A stretch of 52,038 nt of DNA from Calditrichota bacterium (GTDB taxonomy: Bacteria; Zhuqueibacterota; JdFR-76; BMS3Abin05): contig JAADHR010000027.1 of NCBI GenBank assembly GCA_013151735.1, positions 3,962-55,999 of the forward strand, read 5' to 3'. A program made the translations under genes and the position numbers. Under the pieces are notes generated by a model, which had not been told where the DNA came from, did not search any database, and saw only the letters and a list, made by a program, of their open reading frames with translations. Of the stretch, positions 29,398-39,448 are shown in pieces (the stretch's first letter is position 1; each line of letters begins with the position of its first letter).

Positions 29398-29811
29398 ATG
29401 AGTGAACAGGATAAAAAATTTACCCTTGAAATTTTAACACCGGTGCGTATCGTCTACAGCGGCGATGCCACATACTTGCGGGCACCGGGAATTGAGGGCT
29501 CTTTTGGGGTTTTGGCCAATCATATTCCATTTTTGACGGCTCTGGATATTGGGGAGATTGAAGTCGAAATTGGAAACAAGAAGCGATTTTTCGCAACCAG
29601 CGGCGGTTTTGTAGAGGTTTTGAATAATACGGTTTCTGTTCTGGCTGAGACAGCCGAACCAGCCGAAGAAATCGACGTACAACGGGCAAAACAGGCAAAA
29701 GAGCGTGCAGAAAGACGATTACGTGAACATTCGGCGAATATCAATATGACCCGCGCACATGCGGCGCTTACCCGTGCGTTAACCCGCCTGAAGGTTGCTT
29801 CAAAGGAGTGA
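29398..29811 (+). CDS. atpC: ATP synthase subunit epsilon (F1)
   Basis: A 137-residue rotor subunit: N-terminal beta sandwich (1-85, with the GSFGVLANHIPFLTAL signature) and a two-helix C-terminal arm (about 90-137) that in many bacteria can block ATP hydrolysis. It is the last gene of the operon, 8 bases after atpD and before a terminator. Confidence 0.95.
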   Translation: MSEQDKKFTLEILTPVRIVYSGDATYLRAPGIEGSFGVLANHIPFLTALDIGEIEVEIGNKKRFFATSGGFVEVLNNTVSVLAETAEPAEEIDVQRAKQAKERAERRLREHSANINMTRAHAALTRALTRLKVASKE

Positions 29812-29857
29812 ACAAACTTTTCTGAACAGCGCTCAATTCCAATAAAGAAATTTATCC

Positions 29858-29896
29858 AAAAAGCCGATAATCGTAAATGAGTTTGTCGGCTTTTTT
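29858..29896 (+). terminator. Terminator of the ATP synthase operon
   Basis: 10-bp stem AAAAAGCCGA / TCGGCTTTTT with an 18-base loop; the right arm runs into a T-run (29891-29896). Confidence 0.75.
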
Positions 29897-30011
29897 ATGA
29901 TCGGAGAATTTTACACCCTGAAATAGAGGCTTGGGGGGGATTTTACGGAAAATCCTGTTGATTATTTCGAAAAAAAAGCCGAAAGAATAATAACCCTTAA
30001 AACTCTAAAGA

Positions 30012-33000
30012 ATGGTGCATTCAATGATTTCGAAGAAGAATGGTTCGGCAGCGTCTGGAGTCCAGAAATCTCACGTTCAAAAACTTACCCTCATAATCAC
30101 ATTTCTTGTTCCGATTCTTTTTTGGGCCAACCTCAGCTTCTCACGTGCTCCCGATAAAGCTCGCCTGGAAAAACAATATGAAGCCCACGTCTGGAAAATG
30201 ATCGACGAAAAAACCAGCGATTTTTATTACGACATGGTTTATAAAGAGCAGTTCTTAACCATTATGATGGATAATCTGGTTGACGAGCTAAAGGTACGGA
30301 AAAAGGAAAAGCAGCCTATTTCTCAGATTTTTGACGCTCTTGTGACCCATGACACATCCGGGGATTCAGACTCTTTGATTCAAGCGTATTCTCAGGAGAT
30401 TCGCCGCGTTCTGGGGCTGATGGATGAACTAAAAGGACTGGAGAAAAAGGCGGATCAGGAAAATGACCGCTCCGTTCGCGCCCGTGCCGAGGCCATCAAG
30501 AATGATCTGAAGCAGGCCATTGAAGGAAATACCCGAAAATCATTCTCAAAAACGGATCCATTATCCAAATCCCTTATTTCCGAATACCAAAAAGAAATAG
30601 ACCAAATACTCGCCATTTTTAAGGAATTGGAACATTATGAGGCCCTTGCGCGAGCGGAAAACAATCAAGTTGCCCTTTCTGAAATTGCCCGGGAAAAATC
30701 TCGTTTAGAGCAGGTCCTCAGCAGCCAGGTGTCCCAATCGGATAACACGCTGGAAGCCCAGTATTTTAAGGAAATGGAAAATGTGATCAGTGTTTTGTAC
30801 CAATTGGATCATTTCCGGTCCCAGGTAAACCCGGACGAGGAAGACCTGTTGTTTAAAATCGATGCCCTGAAGGAAGAGGTACTGACAAATGTCGATCGCA
30901 AGCTGCTTCGGGTACTCGGATATACGGATTTTGCGCTTCTTCCCAGCGAATCCAAATTTGATGAATTTCTGGAAGAATGGAAGGCCACGCAAATCTTTAA
31001 TTATAAAATCAAACTGACGCGCGTGCGATTATTGCGCCAACGGCTAATTCAAGATTCCAATCTGGAACAGCTAAACCGCATGTTTCGCCGGGATTTAGCC
31101 GATGCCATTATGAGCTACAACCGGGAAGAATATCCCCTGGCCGAATTGGAATTCAGGGAACTTCTTGCGGAATATCCCTTCCAGGATATGGAAGATATCC
31201 ATTACCGTCTTGCGGAAATTTATATGGCCCAGGGAAAGTATGAAAAAGCCAAGCGAACCTTTGATTATGTTATTCAGCACTTTCCGAATTCAAAATATGT
31301 AAACGAGTCGTATTTCAAAATTCTGTTGATCACAGAGGCTCTTCACCAGAACGATCAATATTTTAAAGCCTTCAAAAAATTGCAAGCCCGCTATAAAAAC
31401 ACTCCAAAAGATGCGGTTTTTGAAAAAGCCTACTATTTGACAGGCTATGTTTACTTTAAGAAGGAAAATTACGATTTGGCCATTGCCACACTTCGGGCAA
31501 TTCCCGAAAACTCCGAGTATGCCCTTTCGTCGGAATTTTTGTTGGCCAGCGCATACGCCGGAGAACAGCGCTACCGCTCGGCAGCAAAAATCTTTCGCAA
31601 ATTGGTGGCCGAAACAAAAAAGAGGTCATCGGATCCACGGGCGAACCTTATCAAAAATAATTCTCTCTTAAAGCTCGGAATGATCTATTATGAAAATAAT
31701 GAACCCAAACTGGCCTTGGACTATTTTAGTCGGGTCTCTGAAGGTGACGGGGCCTATCAGGATGCACTGATTGGAAAAGCATGGGCAGAATTTCGTGAAG
31801 GGCAAATTAAATATACCGTAGAGGATCTGGACCGATTATTCTGGAATTTCATGAGCTCGAATACTGTTTACGAAGCCAAAACGCTTTCTGCCCATTGCTA
31901 TAAAATGATGGGAGACCCCGCCCGCGCCGCCCGGGATTTGCGTTATGTGGAAAATGCCAAAAAGGCGCTGGCCATTCTGACGGGAAAAAACAAGGAACGA
32001 GAAACGCTGGCCAGACGTCTTCAGGAATTGGACCAGATTCAGGAAGATGCCCTGAAACGGGGCGACCGGCTTCGGTTTCAGGAAGTTGTGTACCTGAAAC
32101 AAAAAATCAGAAGGATAATGGAAAACACCTATCCCTCCGGTAAACCGGGCCTCTACATGATGGATGAATTTGAAATGGAGCGGCAGCGTCTGGAGGACCT
32201 GGTGGGCGACCTGGAAACCTACCAGAAGATTGTTCAGAAATTGGGATACCGGGATTTAACCAAAAACATCGGCAAAACAAAGAATCGTTTACTTGCGATT
32301 TTGGGAAACTATTCCCCGCATAAATGGGCGGGGGAAACGGATTTTCTGTCCAATTATCCGTTTCTTCAGAGGCAGAGCATGCTTCGCTATAAGAACAAGG
32401 TGCTTTCTGAAATGTTGGCCGAAATTCAATCGGAATTAAACCAGGTTCAGGGCGATCAAAAAGAGGTCGAGAAATTGGTCGCTGAAGCCCGGAAAAAAGG
32501 AGATATAAAATCTCTTGTTCGGCTCGATTTTAACGGAGAAAATCTGGATAATATTTCTGACCGCCTGGAGGAATATGTTGTGTATTTAAATGGTGAACTG
32601 GATGATTCGCCGGAAGAAGATATTCAATATTATGCCGACTTTAGTGGTTTTGGTGTCAGCGACATCGACTTTGTTCGGCTCCAAAATATCGATGAAAAGA
32701 TAAAAAACTATTACGATTACATCAGCCTGATCAACAACGCTCTGAATATTCAGCAATTGGCTTTGAAAGACCGCATTTACACCATGAGCGATAGTCTTCG
32801 TCACGTGCAGCAGCGTCTGGAAGAAAAACGGAAGGAAGACTATCGAAAAGCCATAACTGCCTATTTTAATCAAGGATACTTTGTTTCCAAGAGTCAGGAA
32901 CACGCGGTCCAGCAAGAATCCCCGCGACAAACACAGGATCAGGGCATACAAGAGCTGCTGGATAAAAAATATCCCACGGCGAAAACTCCGGTGGAAAGCA

Positions 33001-33029
33001 AAGTCTTGATTAATAAAAAGAAAAAATAA
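30012..33029 (+). CDS. Large TPR and coiled-coil envelope protein (1005 aa)
   Basis: A 1005-residue protein of no named family. One hydrophobic segment (about 24-42) is a signal peptide or anchor. Residues about 45-340 are charged and helical, a TPR array occupies about 365-620 (ELLAEYPFQDMEDIHYRLAE, YEKAKRTFDYVIQHFPNSKY are typical repeats), and long coiled coils fill about 650-960. The end is a Lys-rich tail. It precedes another TPR giant by 38 bases and a TolQ/TolR/TonB-like set; large TPR proteins of this type are found with Agl-Glt gliding and related motor clusters. The start has a weak ribosome site; ATG 30024 is an alternative. Role as periplasmic scaffold is inference. Confidence 0.75.
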   Translation: MVHSMISKKNGSAASGVQKSHVQKLTLIITFLVPILFWANLSFSRAPDKARLEKQYEAHVWKMIDEKTSDFYYDMVYKEQFLTIMMDNLVDELKVRKKEKQPISQIFDALVTHDTSGDSDSLIQAYSQEIRRVLGLMDELKGLEKKADQENDRSVRARAEAIKNDLKQAIEGNTRKSFSKTDPLSKSLISEYQKEIDQILAIFKELEHYEALARAENNQVALSEIAREKSRLEQVLSSQVSQSDNTLEAQYFKEMENVISVLYQLDHFRSQVNPDEEDLLFKIDALKEEVLTNVDRKLLRVLGYTDFALLPSESKFDEFLEEWKATQIFNYKIKLTRVRLLRQRLIQDSNLEQLNRMFRRDLADAIMSYNREEYPLAELEFRELLAEYPFQDMEDIHYRLAEIYMAQGKYEKAKRTFDYVIQHFPNSKYVNESYFKILLITEALHQNDQYFKAFKKLQARYKNTPKDAVFEKAYYLTGYVYFKKENYDLAIATLRAIPENSEYALSSEFLLASAYAGEQRYRSAAKIFRKLVAETKKRSSDPRANLIKNNSLLKLGMIYYENNEPKLALDYFSRVSEGDGAYQDALIGKAWAEFREGQIKYTVEDLDRLFWNFMSSNTVYEAKTLSAHCYKMMGDPARAARDLRYVENAKKALAILTGKNKERETLARRLQELDQIQEDALKRGDRLRFQEVVYLKQKIRRIMENTYPSGKPGLYMMDEFEMERQRLEDLVGDLETYQKIVQKLGYRDLTKNIGKTKNRLLAILGNYSPHKWAGETDFLSNYPFLQRQSMLRYKNKVLSEMLAEIQSELNQVQGDQKEVEKLVAEARKKGDIKSLVRLDFNGENLDNISDRLEEYVVYLNGELDDSPEEDIQYYADFSGFGVSDIDFVRLQNIDEKIKNYYDYISLINNALNIQQLALKDRIYTMSDSLRHVQQRLEEKRKEDYRKAITAYFNQGYFVSKSQEHAVQQESPRQTQDQGIQELLDKKYPTAKTPVESKVLINKKKK

Positions 33030-33067
33030 AACGTTAGACGACAGCACTATAAAACGAGAGTAATTGC

Positions 33068-36000
33068 ATGGAAAAGCGCAGATTCCAGGGATGGAAAGTG
33101 GCCGTTGTATTCTTAATTATGAGCCTCATAATATGTTGGGGCAAAATAGGTTTTGCCCAGGAAACACTTATTGAAAAGGGTGAAAAATCATCCTACCAAA
33201 CGCTGCTGGATTCACTGGTTAAGACATTTTCCGCCGAAGATTTAATCAAGTTTCGTGAGTTTTATCAGAACGAAATTAATCGTCTGCAGCGTGAAAAAAA
33301 ACTCCTCCGTGAGAAAAATATTCAAAATGTTGAAAAATTACTCACCGAAAATCCCAATAGCCATTTTATCGACAAAATTTTACTGCGTTTGGGAGAGTTT
33401 TATTTTCAGGAAGCCGAAGAAACCTTCCTGAAACAGATGGATGCCTACGACAAAGCCTATTCGGAATACGAAAAGGGGCTGCGCCCCAATCCCCCGGATG
33501 AACCCAAAGTGGATTACTCCAAGGCACTGGAAAAATACCGTCTGATTGTCGATAATTTCCCCAACAGCAGTTTATACGATGATGCTCTTTATAATTTAGC
33601 CTACATCCTCGGCAAACAGGGGAAATCGGTAGAAGCTGTGGGTTATTATCGTGAGATTGCTTCAAAATTTCCAAAAAGCAAATACGCTCCGGAAGCCCTC
33701 ATGCAAATCGGGGAATATTATTTTAGTCCCTCTGTGAGAAATTACGATGAGGCGATTAAATACTACAAACTGGTTCTGAAATATAAAGACACCCCTCGTT
33801 ATGATGAAGCCCTGTATAAAATCGGATGGGCAAATTACCTGAAGGAAGATTTCCCTGCCGCGATTGCGTCGTTTACGACAGTTGTTCAAGATATCGAAAA
33901 AACAAAACCGGTGGATTACCAGGGCCTCTATTCCAACCCCTCTCTTGAAAACGAATCACTCGATTACATTGGCATTTGCTTCCACGATTACGGCGGCCTT
34001 GACGAGGCCTTAAGCTATCTGGCCGATTTAAAGTATCCAGACTACGGCGTGCGGATTCTCAAAAAACTGGGGGATGTTTACAAAAATAACGAAGAGAAAT
34101 TCCTGAGAGCCATTGCTACCTATGATGCCATTCTGCATTATTATCCGGATACACCTCAGGCCCCTCAAATCCAGAATGCGATTGTGATGTCGTTCAAACG
34201 ACTGGAAGACAACAACGGCGTTTATCGGGCCCAGCGAGAGATGTTCCTGAAATATCACCCGGGAAGCCAATGGGCGCAGGCGATGGAGAAGAAAATTCCC
34301 AATCCGCTTCTGCGGAGAAAAACCATTCGGGAAGCAACCGAACTGGTGAAGAAAACGATGCAGGAAAATATTAACCGGCTTCTTACCGATGCGGAGAGAG
34401 ATTCTTCTCTGGACTATTATCAACAAGCGGTGAAAAACAGCCGCATCTATTTAAAATATTTCCCGGATGATTCATTGGCCTACACGATTCACTGGAATAT
34501 GGCCGTTGTTCTGGATACGAAATTGAATGAGGATGAAGAGGCCTTTAAGGAATATGAGAAAATTGCCTTTGATTACACCAAGGACAAATATCGAAAGGAT
34601 GCCGCTCAAAATGCCATCGCTGTGGCCAATGAAATTTTGGAAAAGCATCATATTAAGCCCCTGAAAACAGCGGCCGACGATACCAGCAAGATCAGTGACT
34701 TTCAGAAGATGGCCGCTCGTCAGAAGGGAGCAGCCGGTCTTCAGGCGGTCAACCCGGATACCCTGAATGCAGATGAGCGGCGCCTGATTGAGGCCTACAA
34801 TAATTTCATCAAGCTCTTTCCGCAGGATAAAGATGCCTCGGTGGCTCTGGCCAATGCCGGAATTCTGTTCTACAATAAGAAGCAGTTTGAAAAAGCCCTG
34901 AGATATTTTAACACCCTCATTCAACGCTTCCCGAATAGTCCGGAGCTGACCCAGGCGCAATTTACGGCTATGGAAAGCTATTTTGGAAAACAGGATTTTG
35001 TAAGCGCCGAATTAATGGCCAAAAAAATTCAATTAAGCAAAAACGTACCCGAAGCAGTGAAGAAGAAGGCCATTCGCCGCATGTCCGAGTCAATTTTTCT
35101 GCACGCTCAGGCGCTTGCAGACAGCGGAAATCATCTGGCAGCCGCCAAAGAGTATCGGAGGGTTGTGAAAGAAGTGCCCAACGCCAAATTTGCCGATTTG
35201 GCCCTCTATCAATCGGCTGTGGAATATGATAAGGTTTCGGAATACAATCAGGCCGTTGAAGTTTATCAGTATTTAATTGATCATTTTCCTTCATCCAAAT
35301 ATTACCTGGATGCCATGAACAACCTGGCACTGGATTATGGCGAATTGAAGGACTATAAATATGCGGCCAATACCTATGAAAAGCTCTGGAAAGCCACGCC
35401 GGATTCTGCAAAAGCGCAGGATGCGTTGTACAACGCCAGTTTCTTTTCGGTCAAGGCTAAGGATTGGCGAAATGCGATCCGGATAAACAAGCAGTACGTG
35501 AAAACATATCCCAAATCTGCTGATGCGGAAAATATGTTTTACAATATGGCCGAATATTATTTAAAACTGGATGATCTGGATCAGGCCAATAGAATCTGGG
35601 ATGAATTTGGAACCAAATACCCGGATTCGCCCCGGGGTGTGGAGACCTTTTTCAAGCGCGGCGAATATTTTATGAACAAGGGGGAACATGATCAGGCCAT
35701 TGCGGAATTTGACCGGGCGCTGAAGCGAAACTCAGAATTGAAAACAAAAAATCTTAAAACGAATGATTACTACGCAGCAGAAGCCCTCTTCTTAAAATCG
35801 GAATTAATGTACAATGACTACAAAAAAATCCGGTTTACTCTGGCGAATATGGAGGCTCAAAAAAATCGGAAAAAAGAGCTGTTGAATCAATTGGTTTCTC
35901 AGTATGAAGAGGTGGCCGCCTACGGCACGATTCGGTTGTACGAAGCCACCTACGACATTGGAAAGGTTTACGAAGAATTCGCCAATGCCTGGGATTCCCA

Positions 36001-37744
36001 GGAAATTCCTCAAATGGACGAAACCCGTCAGATTGTGTACCGAACAAAAATTCACCAAACGTCCGCACAATTATACGAAAAAGCCCACAATTCCTACCGC
36101 TCAGCGTTTGTTCTGCTGAGAAAGCTTGAGATGGCCAGCAAACCGTCTGCACCGGATTCAACAGCCCTGGCGGACACAACGGGTAAAGATTCAACCCAAA
36201 ATCACTCGATTCGCGTGGCTGAGAAGGACAGTACCCTTCGGGTCATGAAACGCTGGGTAAAGCGTTCGGGTGAAAAGACCTCCGAGATGCTTTACCGGAT
36301 TGCCGATCTGAATTTTGCTTCTATTGAACAAATCTTGTCGGCGCCCATTCCCGGGGGCCTGGACCCCGTGGCCACACTGGAATACAAAAATCAGGTGTAT
36401 CTAAAAGCAGTTAAGCCGACGGTGGATAAAATTGTTCAGGCCCATCTCCGAAACATCAATGAAGCCGATTCACTTCAATTGGAGAATATGTGGGTGGCTC
36501 GTTCGCGGCAAAAGCTGCTGCAGGTCTTTAAGATTCTTCCGGCAAAATATTACCAGCTGGCAAAAGGCACAATCGATACTTACCGGAAAATGAAGCATCA
36601 GTACTATTATATTATGACGAAGGGAACAGATGCTGAAAAGGAGGATGCCCTTAATTTAGCCGGGGATTTGTTGAATGTGATCGAATTGGGGAAAAAGTAC
36701 ACGCAAATTATGACGCGTTTTTACCAGTGGGAATTGGATAATTTTCTTAAACACAATTTCCCGGAAAAATATGCGGAACAGGGAATCAATGACTATCTGG
36801 AAAACACCTACGATATAGCCGACACCTACAAACTGGAGGCGGATTCGGCACGGGCACTAAAGGACTATTTTTCGGCCTTGAATCAAAAGGACCCGATGCC
36901 CGAGTATGAGGACGCCATTTACACCTATTCGGATAATTTTAATTCGTTACACGATGCGGCACTTGAGATTGCCGCAGATGCATACGATTACAAGAAATCC
37001 CATAATTTACAAAGCCTGGCAATTAGCCGCATTTCCAGTCTTCTTATCGAACTGGATCCCGTCACGTACGCCAAAGAATTCGCGGTGTCTACAGATTCCG
37101 TTTATATTCCGGCGGATAGCACGTGGCTGGTCCGTACAGCCGTTGATTCCAACTGGATCCAGAACGATGCCCCGGATTCCTCCTGGCTGCATGCAGAAAA
37201 AATGGCCTGGGATTCCACCGGGAAAGCCCTGTTCCCGGGGCAGGTCGCTTACAGCATGAATATTCCCATGGAACTGGATACCGTGTTTGCGGATACCTCT
37301 GCAGGGGATTCCGTACAAAAAGCTGCGTCCAGGCCCTTTCATCTGGTACCCAAACAACCGTATCCGGGCGAGTTGTATTTCAGAAAACACGTCGAAATCA
37401 GCGACATTCCGGTGTCTGCCATGCTCAAAATTCAGGCGGACGACAACATGGAAATTTTCCTAAACGGCGTAAAGGTTTTCCAGGAAAAGGCCGATACATT
37501 AGGGTGGAAGCAAGCCTTCCCTGTGAATGTGAATGAGTTTATCCGGCAAGGAGATAATGTGGTAGCCATTCACGTAACAGACACAGACAGTACCCGGAAA
37601 GGCATGCGGGCGATCTTTCAAATCCAGCTCCTGCGAAAAGCAACGATTCAGAAGGTGAGTCAGTCGGTTAAGCAGGAAGAAATTAATTATGAAAAAGAGG
37701 TTGAAAAACAGGCCTTTCTTCTAAATCATGTGCTCAAGCCCTAA
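33068..37744 (+). CDS. Giant exported TPR protein with C-terminal beta-sandwich domain (1558 aa)
   Basis: A 1558-residue exported protein. The signal peptide ends GKIGFA, with Gln31 as the likely first mature residue. At least a dozen TPR-like repeats span about 90-950 (for instance KYRLIVDNFPNSSLYDDALY, YYREIASKFPKSKYAPEALM, FDRALKRN), in YfgC/YbgF style where each repeat ends in FPxS. A helical part follows (950-1330), and the last 170 residues form a beta-rich domain with YFRKHVEI and IQADDNMEIFLNGVKVF, like the galactose-binding-type jelly rolls attached to glycosidases. It sits inside the motor operon; a periplasmic or surface scaffold that touches glycan is inference. Confidence 0.78.
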   Translation: MEKRRFQGWKVAVVFLIMSLIICWGKIGFAQETLIEKGEKSSYQTLLDSLVKTFSAEDLIKFREFYQNEINRLQREKKLLREKNIQNVEKLLTENPNSHFIDKILLRLGEFYFQEAEETFLKQMDAYDKAYSEYEKGLRPNPPDEPKVDYSKALEKYRLIVDNFPNSSLYDDALYNLAYILGKQGKSVEAVGYYREIASKFPKSKYAPEALMQIGEYYFSPSVRNYDEAIKYYKLVLKYKDTPRYDEALYKIGWANYLKEDFPAAIASFTTVVQDIEKTKPVDYQGLYSNPSLENESLDYIGICFHDYGGLDEALSYLADLKYPDYGVRILKKLGDVYKNNEEKFLRAIATYDAILHYYPDTPQAPQIQNAIVMSFKRLEDNNGVYRAQREMFLKYHPGSQWAQAMEKKIPNPLLRRKTIREATELVKKTMQENINRLLTDAERDSSLDYYQQAVKNSRIYLKYFPDDSLAYTIHWNMAVVLDTKLNEDEEAFKEYEKIAFDYTKDKYRKDAAQNAIAVANEILEKHHIKPLKTAADDTSKISDFQKMAARQKGAAGLQAVNPDTLNADERRLIEAYNNFIKLFPQDKDASVALANAGILFYNKKQFEKALRYFNTLIQRFPNSPELTQAQFTAMESYFGKQDFVSAELMAKKIQLSKNVPEAVKKKAIRRMSESIFLHAQALADSGNHLAAAKEYRRVVKEVPNAKFADLALYQSAVEYDKVSEYNQAVEVYQYLIDHFPSSKYYLDAMNNLALDYGELKDYKYAANTYEKLWKATPDSAKAQDALYNASFFSVKAKDWRNAIRINKQYVKTYPKSADAENMFYNMAEYYLKLDDLDQANRIWDEFGTKYPDSPRGVETFFKRGEYFMNKGEHDQAIAEFDRALKRNSELKTKNLKTNDYYAAEALFLKSELMYNDYKKIRFTLANMEAQKNRKKELLNQLVSQYEEVAAYGTIRLYEATYDIGKVYEEFANAWDSQEIPQMDETRQIVYRTKIHQTSAQLYEKAHNSYRSAFVLLRKLEMASKPSAPDSTALADTTGKDSTQNHSIRVAEKDSTLRVMKRWVKRSGEKTSEMLYRIADLNFASIEQILSAPIPGGLDPVATLEYKNQVYLKAVKPTVDKIVQAHLRNINEADSLQLENMWVARSRQKLLQVFKILPAKYYQLAKGTIDTYRKMKHQYYYIMTKGTDAEKEDALNLAGDLLNVIELGKKYTQIMTRFYQWELDNFLKHNFPEKYAEQGINDYLENTYDIADTYKLEADSARALKDYFSALNQKDPMPEYEDAIYTYSDNFNSLHDAALEIAADAYDYKKSHNLQSLAISRISSLLIELDPVTYAKEFAVSTDSVYIPADSTWLVRTAVDSNWIQNDAPDSSWLHAEKMAWDSTGKALFPGQVAYSMNIPMELDTVFADTSAGDSVQKAASRPFHLVPKQPYPGELYFRKHVEISDIPVSAMLKIQADDNMEIFLNGVKVFQEKADTLGWKQAFPVNVNEFIRQGDNVVAIHVTDTDSTRKGMRAIFQIQLLRKATIQKVSQSVKQEEINYEKEVEKQAFLLNHVLKP

Positions 37745-37839
37745 GTCACTAAAGCAGAACGGGCGCTGCTTGTCGGCCGTTTTCTCATCCGGCCTTTTCG
37801 AAAACGCCGGGAAGCAAGAGTTTAACAGAGGATGCAAAA

Positions 37840-38187
37840 ATGAGATACCTGGTTGCCGTGAGTTTGGCCGTATTGGTCAGTATGTTTCTATCTACCGGGA
37901 CGGTGAATGCTCAGGAAGCCCCGTCAAAAAAGAAGGCGGCGCCGCCCAAAACATCAAAGGAATTGGTCCTTAAAGCGCTTCATGTGGAGGCACATATTGA
38001 GAAACCGAGTGTTTCCATTGTTCCCAAGCGAATTGAGCCCAAGCTAAAAGAAGTGGAATTCATCCGCCGTTCTTTCAGCAAAGAAATAAAAAACGTGCCC
38101 CGAGAACTCCTCTATATGGAGATTAAAAAATCGAAGAGCAAGCAGATGGCAGAGGCACGCGAAATGTTGCGAAAAGAACGAAAATAA
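37840..38187 (+). CDS. Small exported basic protein of unknown function
   Basis: A 115-residue protein with a clean signal peptide ending TGTVNA and Gln25 as the first mature residue. The mature part (about 91 residues) is Lys-rich, with a KKKAAPPK stretch, then a possible beta part (LKALHVEAHIEKPSVSIVPKRIEP) and a basic C-terminal helix. I recognise no family. It sits 95 bases after the TPR giant and 38 bases before the TolQ-like gene, so it is probably a part of the same envelope machine. Confidence 0.7.
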   Translation: MRYLVAVSLAVLVSMFLSTGTVNAQEAPSKKKAAPPKTSKELVLKALHVEAHIEKPSVSIVPKRIEPKLKEVEFIRRSFSKEIKNVPRELLYMEIKKSKSKQMAEAREMLRKERK

Positions 38188-38225
38188 CATCATTCCCCAA
38201 AAAAAATGAAACAGGAGGTATGAAC

Positions 38226-38888
38226 ATGGGAGAATTCGTCCAAATATTCCATGCATTTAAGATCGGAGCCCCAGGATGGCTTTTTATGTGGATGCTGCTG
38301 GTTACAGCCGTGTTTGTTGTGGCTCTGGCAATTGAGCGTGCCTATTTTATCAGTATTCGCTCAAATATCAATGCGGACAAATTTATGAAAGACATCCGTC
38401 GTCTGGTTACGAAAGGTCAGTACAAAGAGGCCGTTCAGGTTTGTGAAAAACTGAACGACAAAGCGCTTCCGTATGTGGTAGGAACCGGTCTTCGGGTTCT
38501 GGACAACGATGATGAAGAAGTCGATTTCCGAACGGTTCAGAATGCCGTTGACGAGGGAACCCTGGAAATCATCCCCAAATTGCAGCAGCGAACGGGCTGG
38601 CTGGCGACCCTTGGAAATGTGGCCACCTTGTTGGGCCTGATGGGCACGATTTACGGGCTTATCCTGGCGTTCAACTCCGTGTCTTCTCCGGGCGTGGATG
38701 CCGCTGAAAAATCCCGGTTGTTGGCTGCGGGCATTTCAACAGCCATGAACACAACGCTGATCGGTCTGTCCATTGCCATTCCGGCTGTGCTGGTGTACAC
38801 GTACATCCACAACAAAACGATGGAAATTATCGATGAAATTGACGAACACACGGTAAAACTGATCAATTTAATTACGGGGAACAAATAA
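38226..38888 (+). CDS. MotA/TolQ/ExbB-family proton channel protein
   Basis: A 220-residue inner-membrane protein with three membrane segments (about 15-37, 115-140, 160-185) and a cytoplasmic domain between the first two. The TWO-TM pore region GNVATLLGLMGTIYGLILAF and GISTAMNTTLIGLSIAIPAV is diagnostic of TolQ/ExbB stators. The ATG at 38226 is chosen because AGGAGG (38213-38218) is 7 bases before it; the ATG at 38220 is too close. Two TolR-like genes follow at once, so it should form the stator that turns proton flow into force. Confidence 0.92.
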   Translation: MGEFVQIFHAFKIGAPGWLFMWMLLVTAVFVVALAIERAYFISIRSNINADKFMKDIRRLVTKGQYKEAVQVCEKLNDKALPYVVGTGLRVLDNDDEEVDFRTVQNAVDEGTLEIIPKLQQRTGWLATLGNVATLLGLMGTIYGLILAFNSVSSPGVDAAEKSRLLAAGISTAMNTTLIGLSIAIPAVLVYTYIHNKTMEIIDEIDEHTVKLINLITGNK

Positions 38889-39427
38889 TGGCTTTCAAAC
38901 CGTCAAAACGCAAAAGACGTCCGGATGCGGTTGAACCGGAATTGAATTTGACACCCATTATGAACTTGATGGTCGTTCTGATTCCCTTGCTCCTGACCTC
39001 GGCAGAATTTGTAAAACTGGGCATTATTGAAATCAATCTGCCCCCGGCCGCCGGAGCCACGATGACATCCGTCTCGAAAATGCCTCAGGAAGCAGAGAAA
39101 AAGCTCGATCTGACGGTTACCGTCACTGATCAGGGATTTTACATCGCCAGCAGCGCAGCCGTAGCGCTGGGTCAAAACGGTGAGGGTCCCACGATCCCAA
39201 AAGAGGCCGATGGGTACGATTACAAAAAACTGTCTGACTATCTGTACCGGATCAAGAAAAAGGCCGCCGGCATTTTCAGGGATTCAAATCGGATTATCAT
39301 TTTGGCTGAGCCATCCATTAAATATCAGACCGTAGTCAGCACGATGGATGCCTCAAGAAGCATTGAAGTGGATGGAAAACTAAAACCGCTGTTTCCGGAT
39401 GTTTCATTGGGAGCAACAGTACTTTAA
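38888..39427 (+). CDS. ExbD/TolR-family protein lacking the conserved Asp
   Basis: A 179-residue protein with one N-terminal membrane helix (about 24-42) and a periplasmic ExbD-like domain. In TolR and ExbD the helix starts with a conserved Asp (INIVPLLD in E. coli TolR) that carries protons; here the aligned residues read LNLTPIMN, so Asn26 replaces it. The codon is AAC, two changes from... a single-base G-to-A change away from Asp GAC. The end of the TolQ gene and this start share one base. It may act as a structural partner to the Asp-bearing paralogue downstream. Confidence 0.88.
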   Translation: MAFKPSKRKRRPDAVEPELNLTPIMNLMVVLIPLLLTSAEFVKLGIIEINLPPAAGATMTSVSKMPQEAEKKLDLTVTVTDQGFYIASSAAVALGQNGEGPTIPKEADGYDYKKLSDYLYRIKKKAAGIFRDSNRIIILAEPSIKYQTVVSTMDASRSIEVDGKLKPLFPDVSLGATVL

Positions 39428-39448
39428 AATTAAAGAACGGAGTAACAA

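Noticed and set aside
29958-29991. Promoter TTGATT...AATAAT before the first TPR gene
   Set aside because: The spacer is 22 bp, too long for a sigma70-type promoter; the operon must have a promoter after the ATP synthase terminator but I could not place it.
37745-37839. Possible terminator AACGGGC...GGCCGTTTT after the TPR giant
   Set aside because: The stem has mismatches and a long loop, and downstream genes of the same theme follow closely; at most a weak attenuator.
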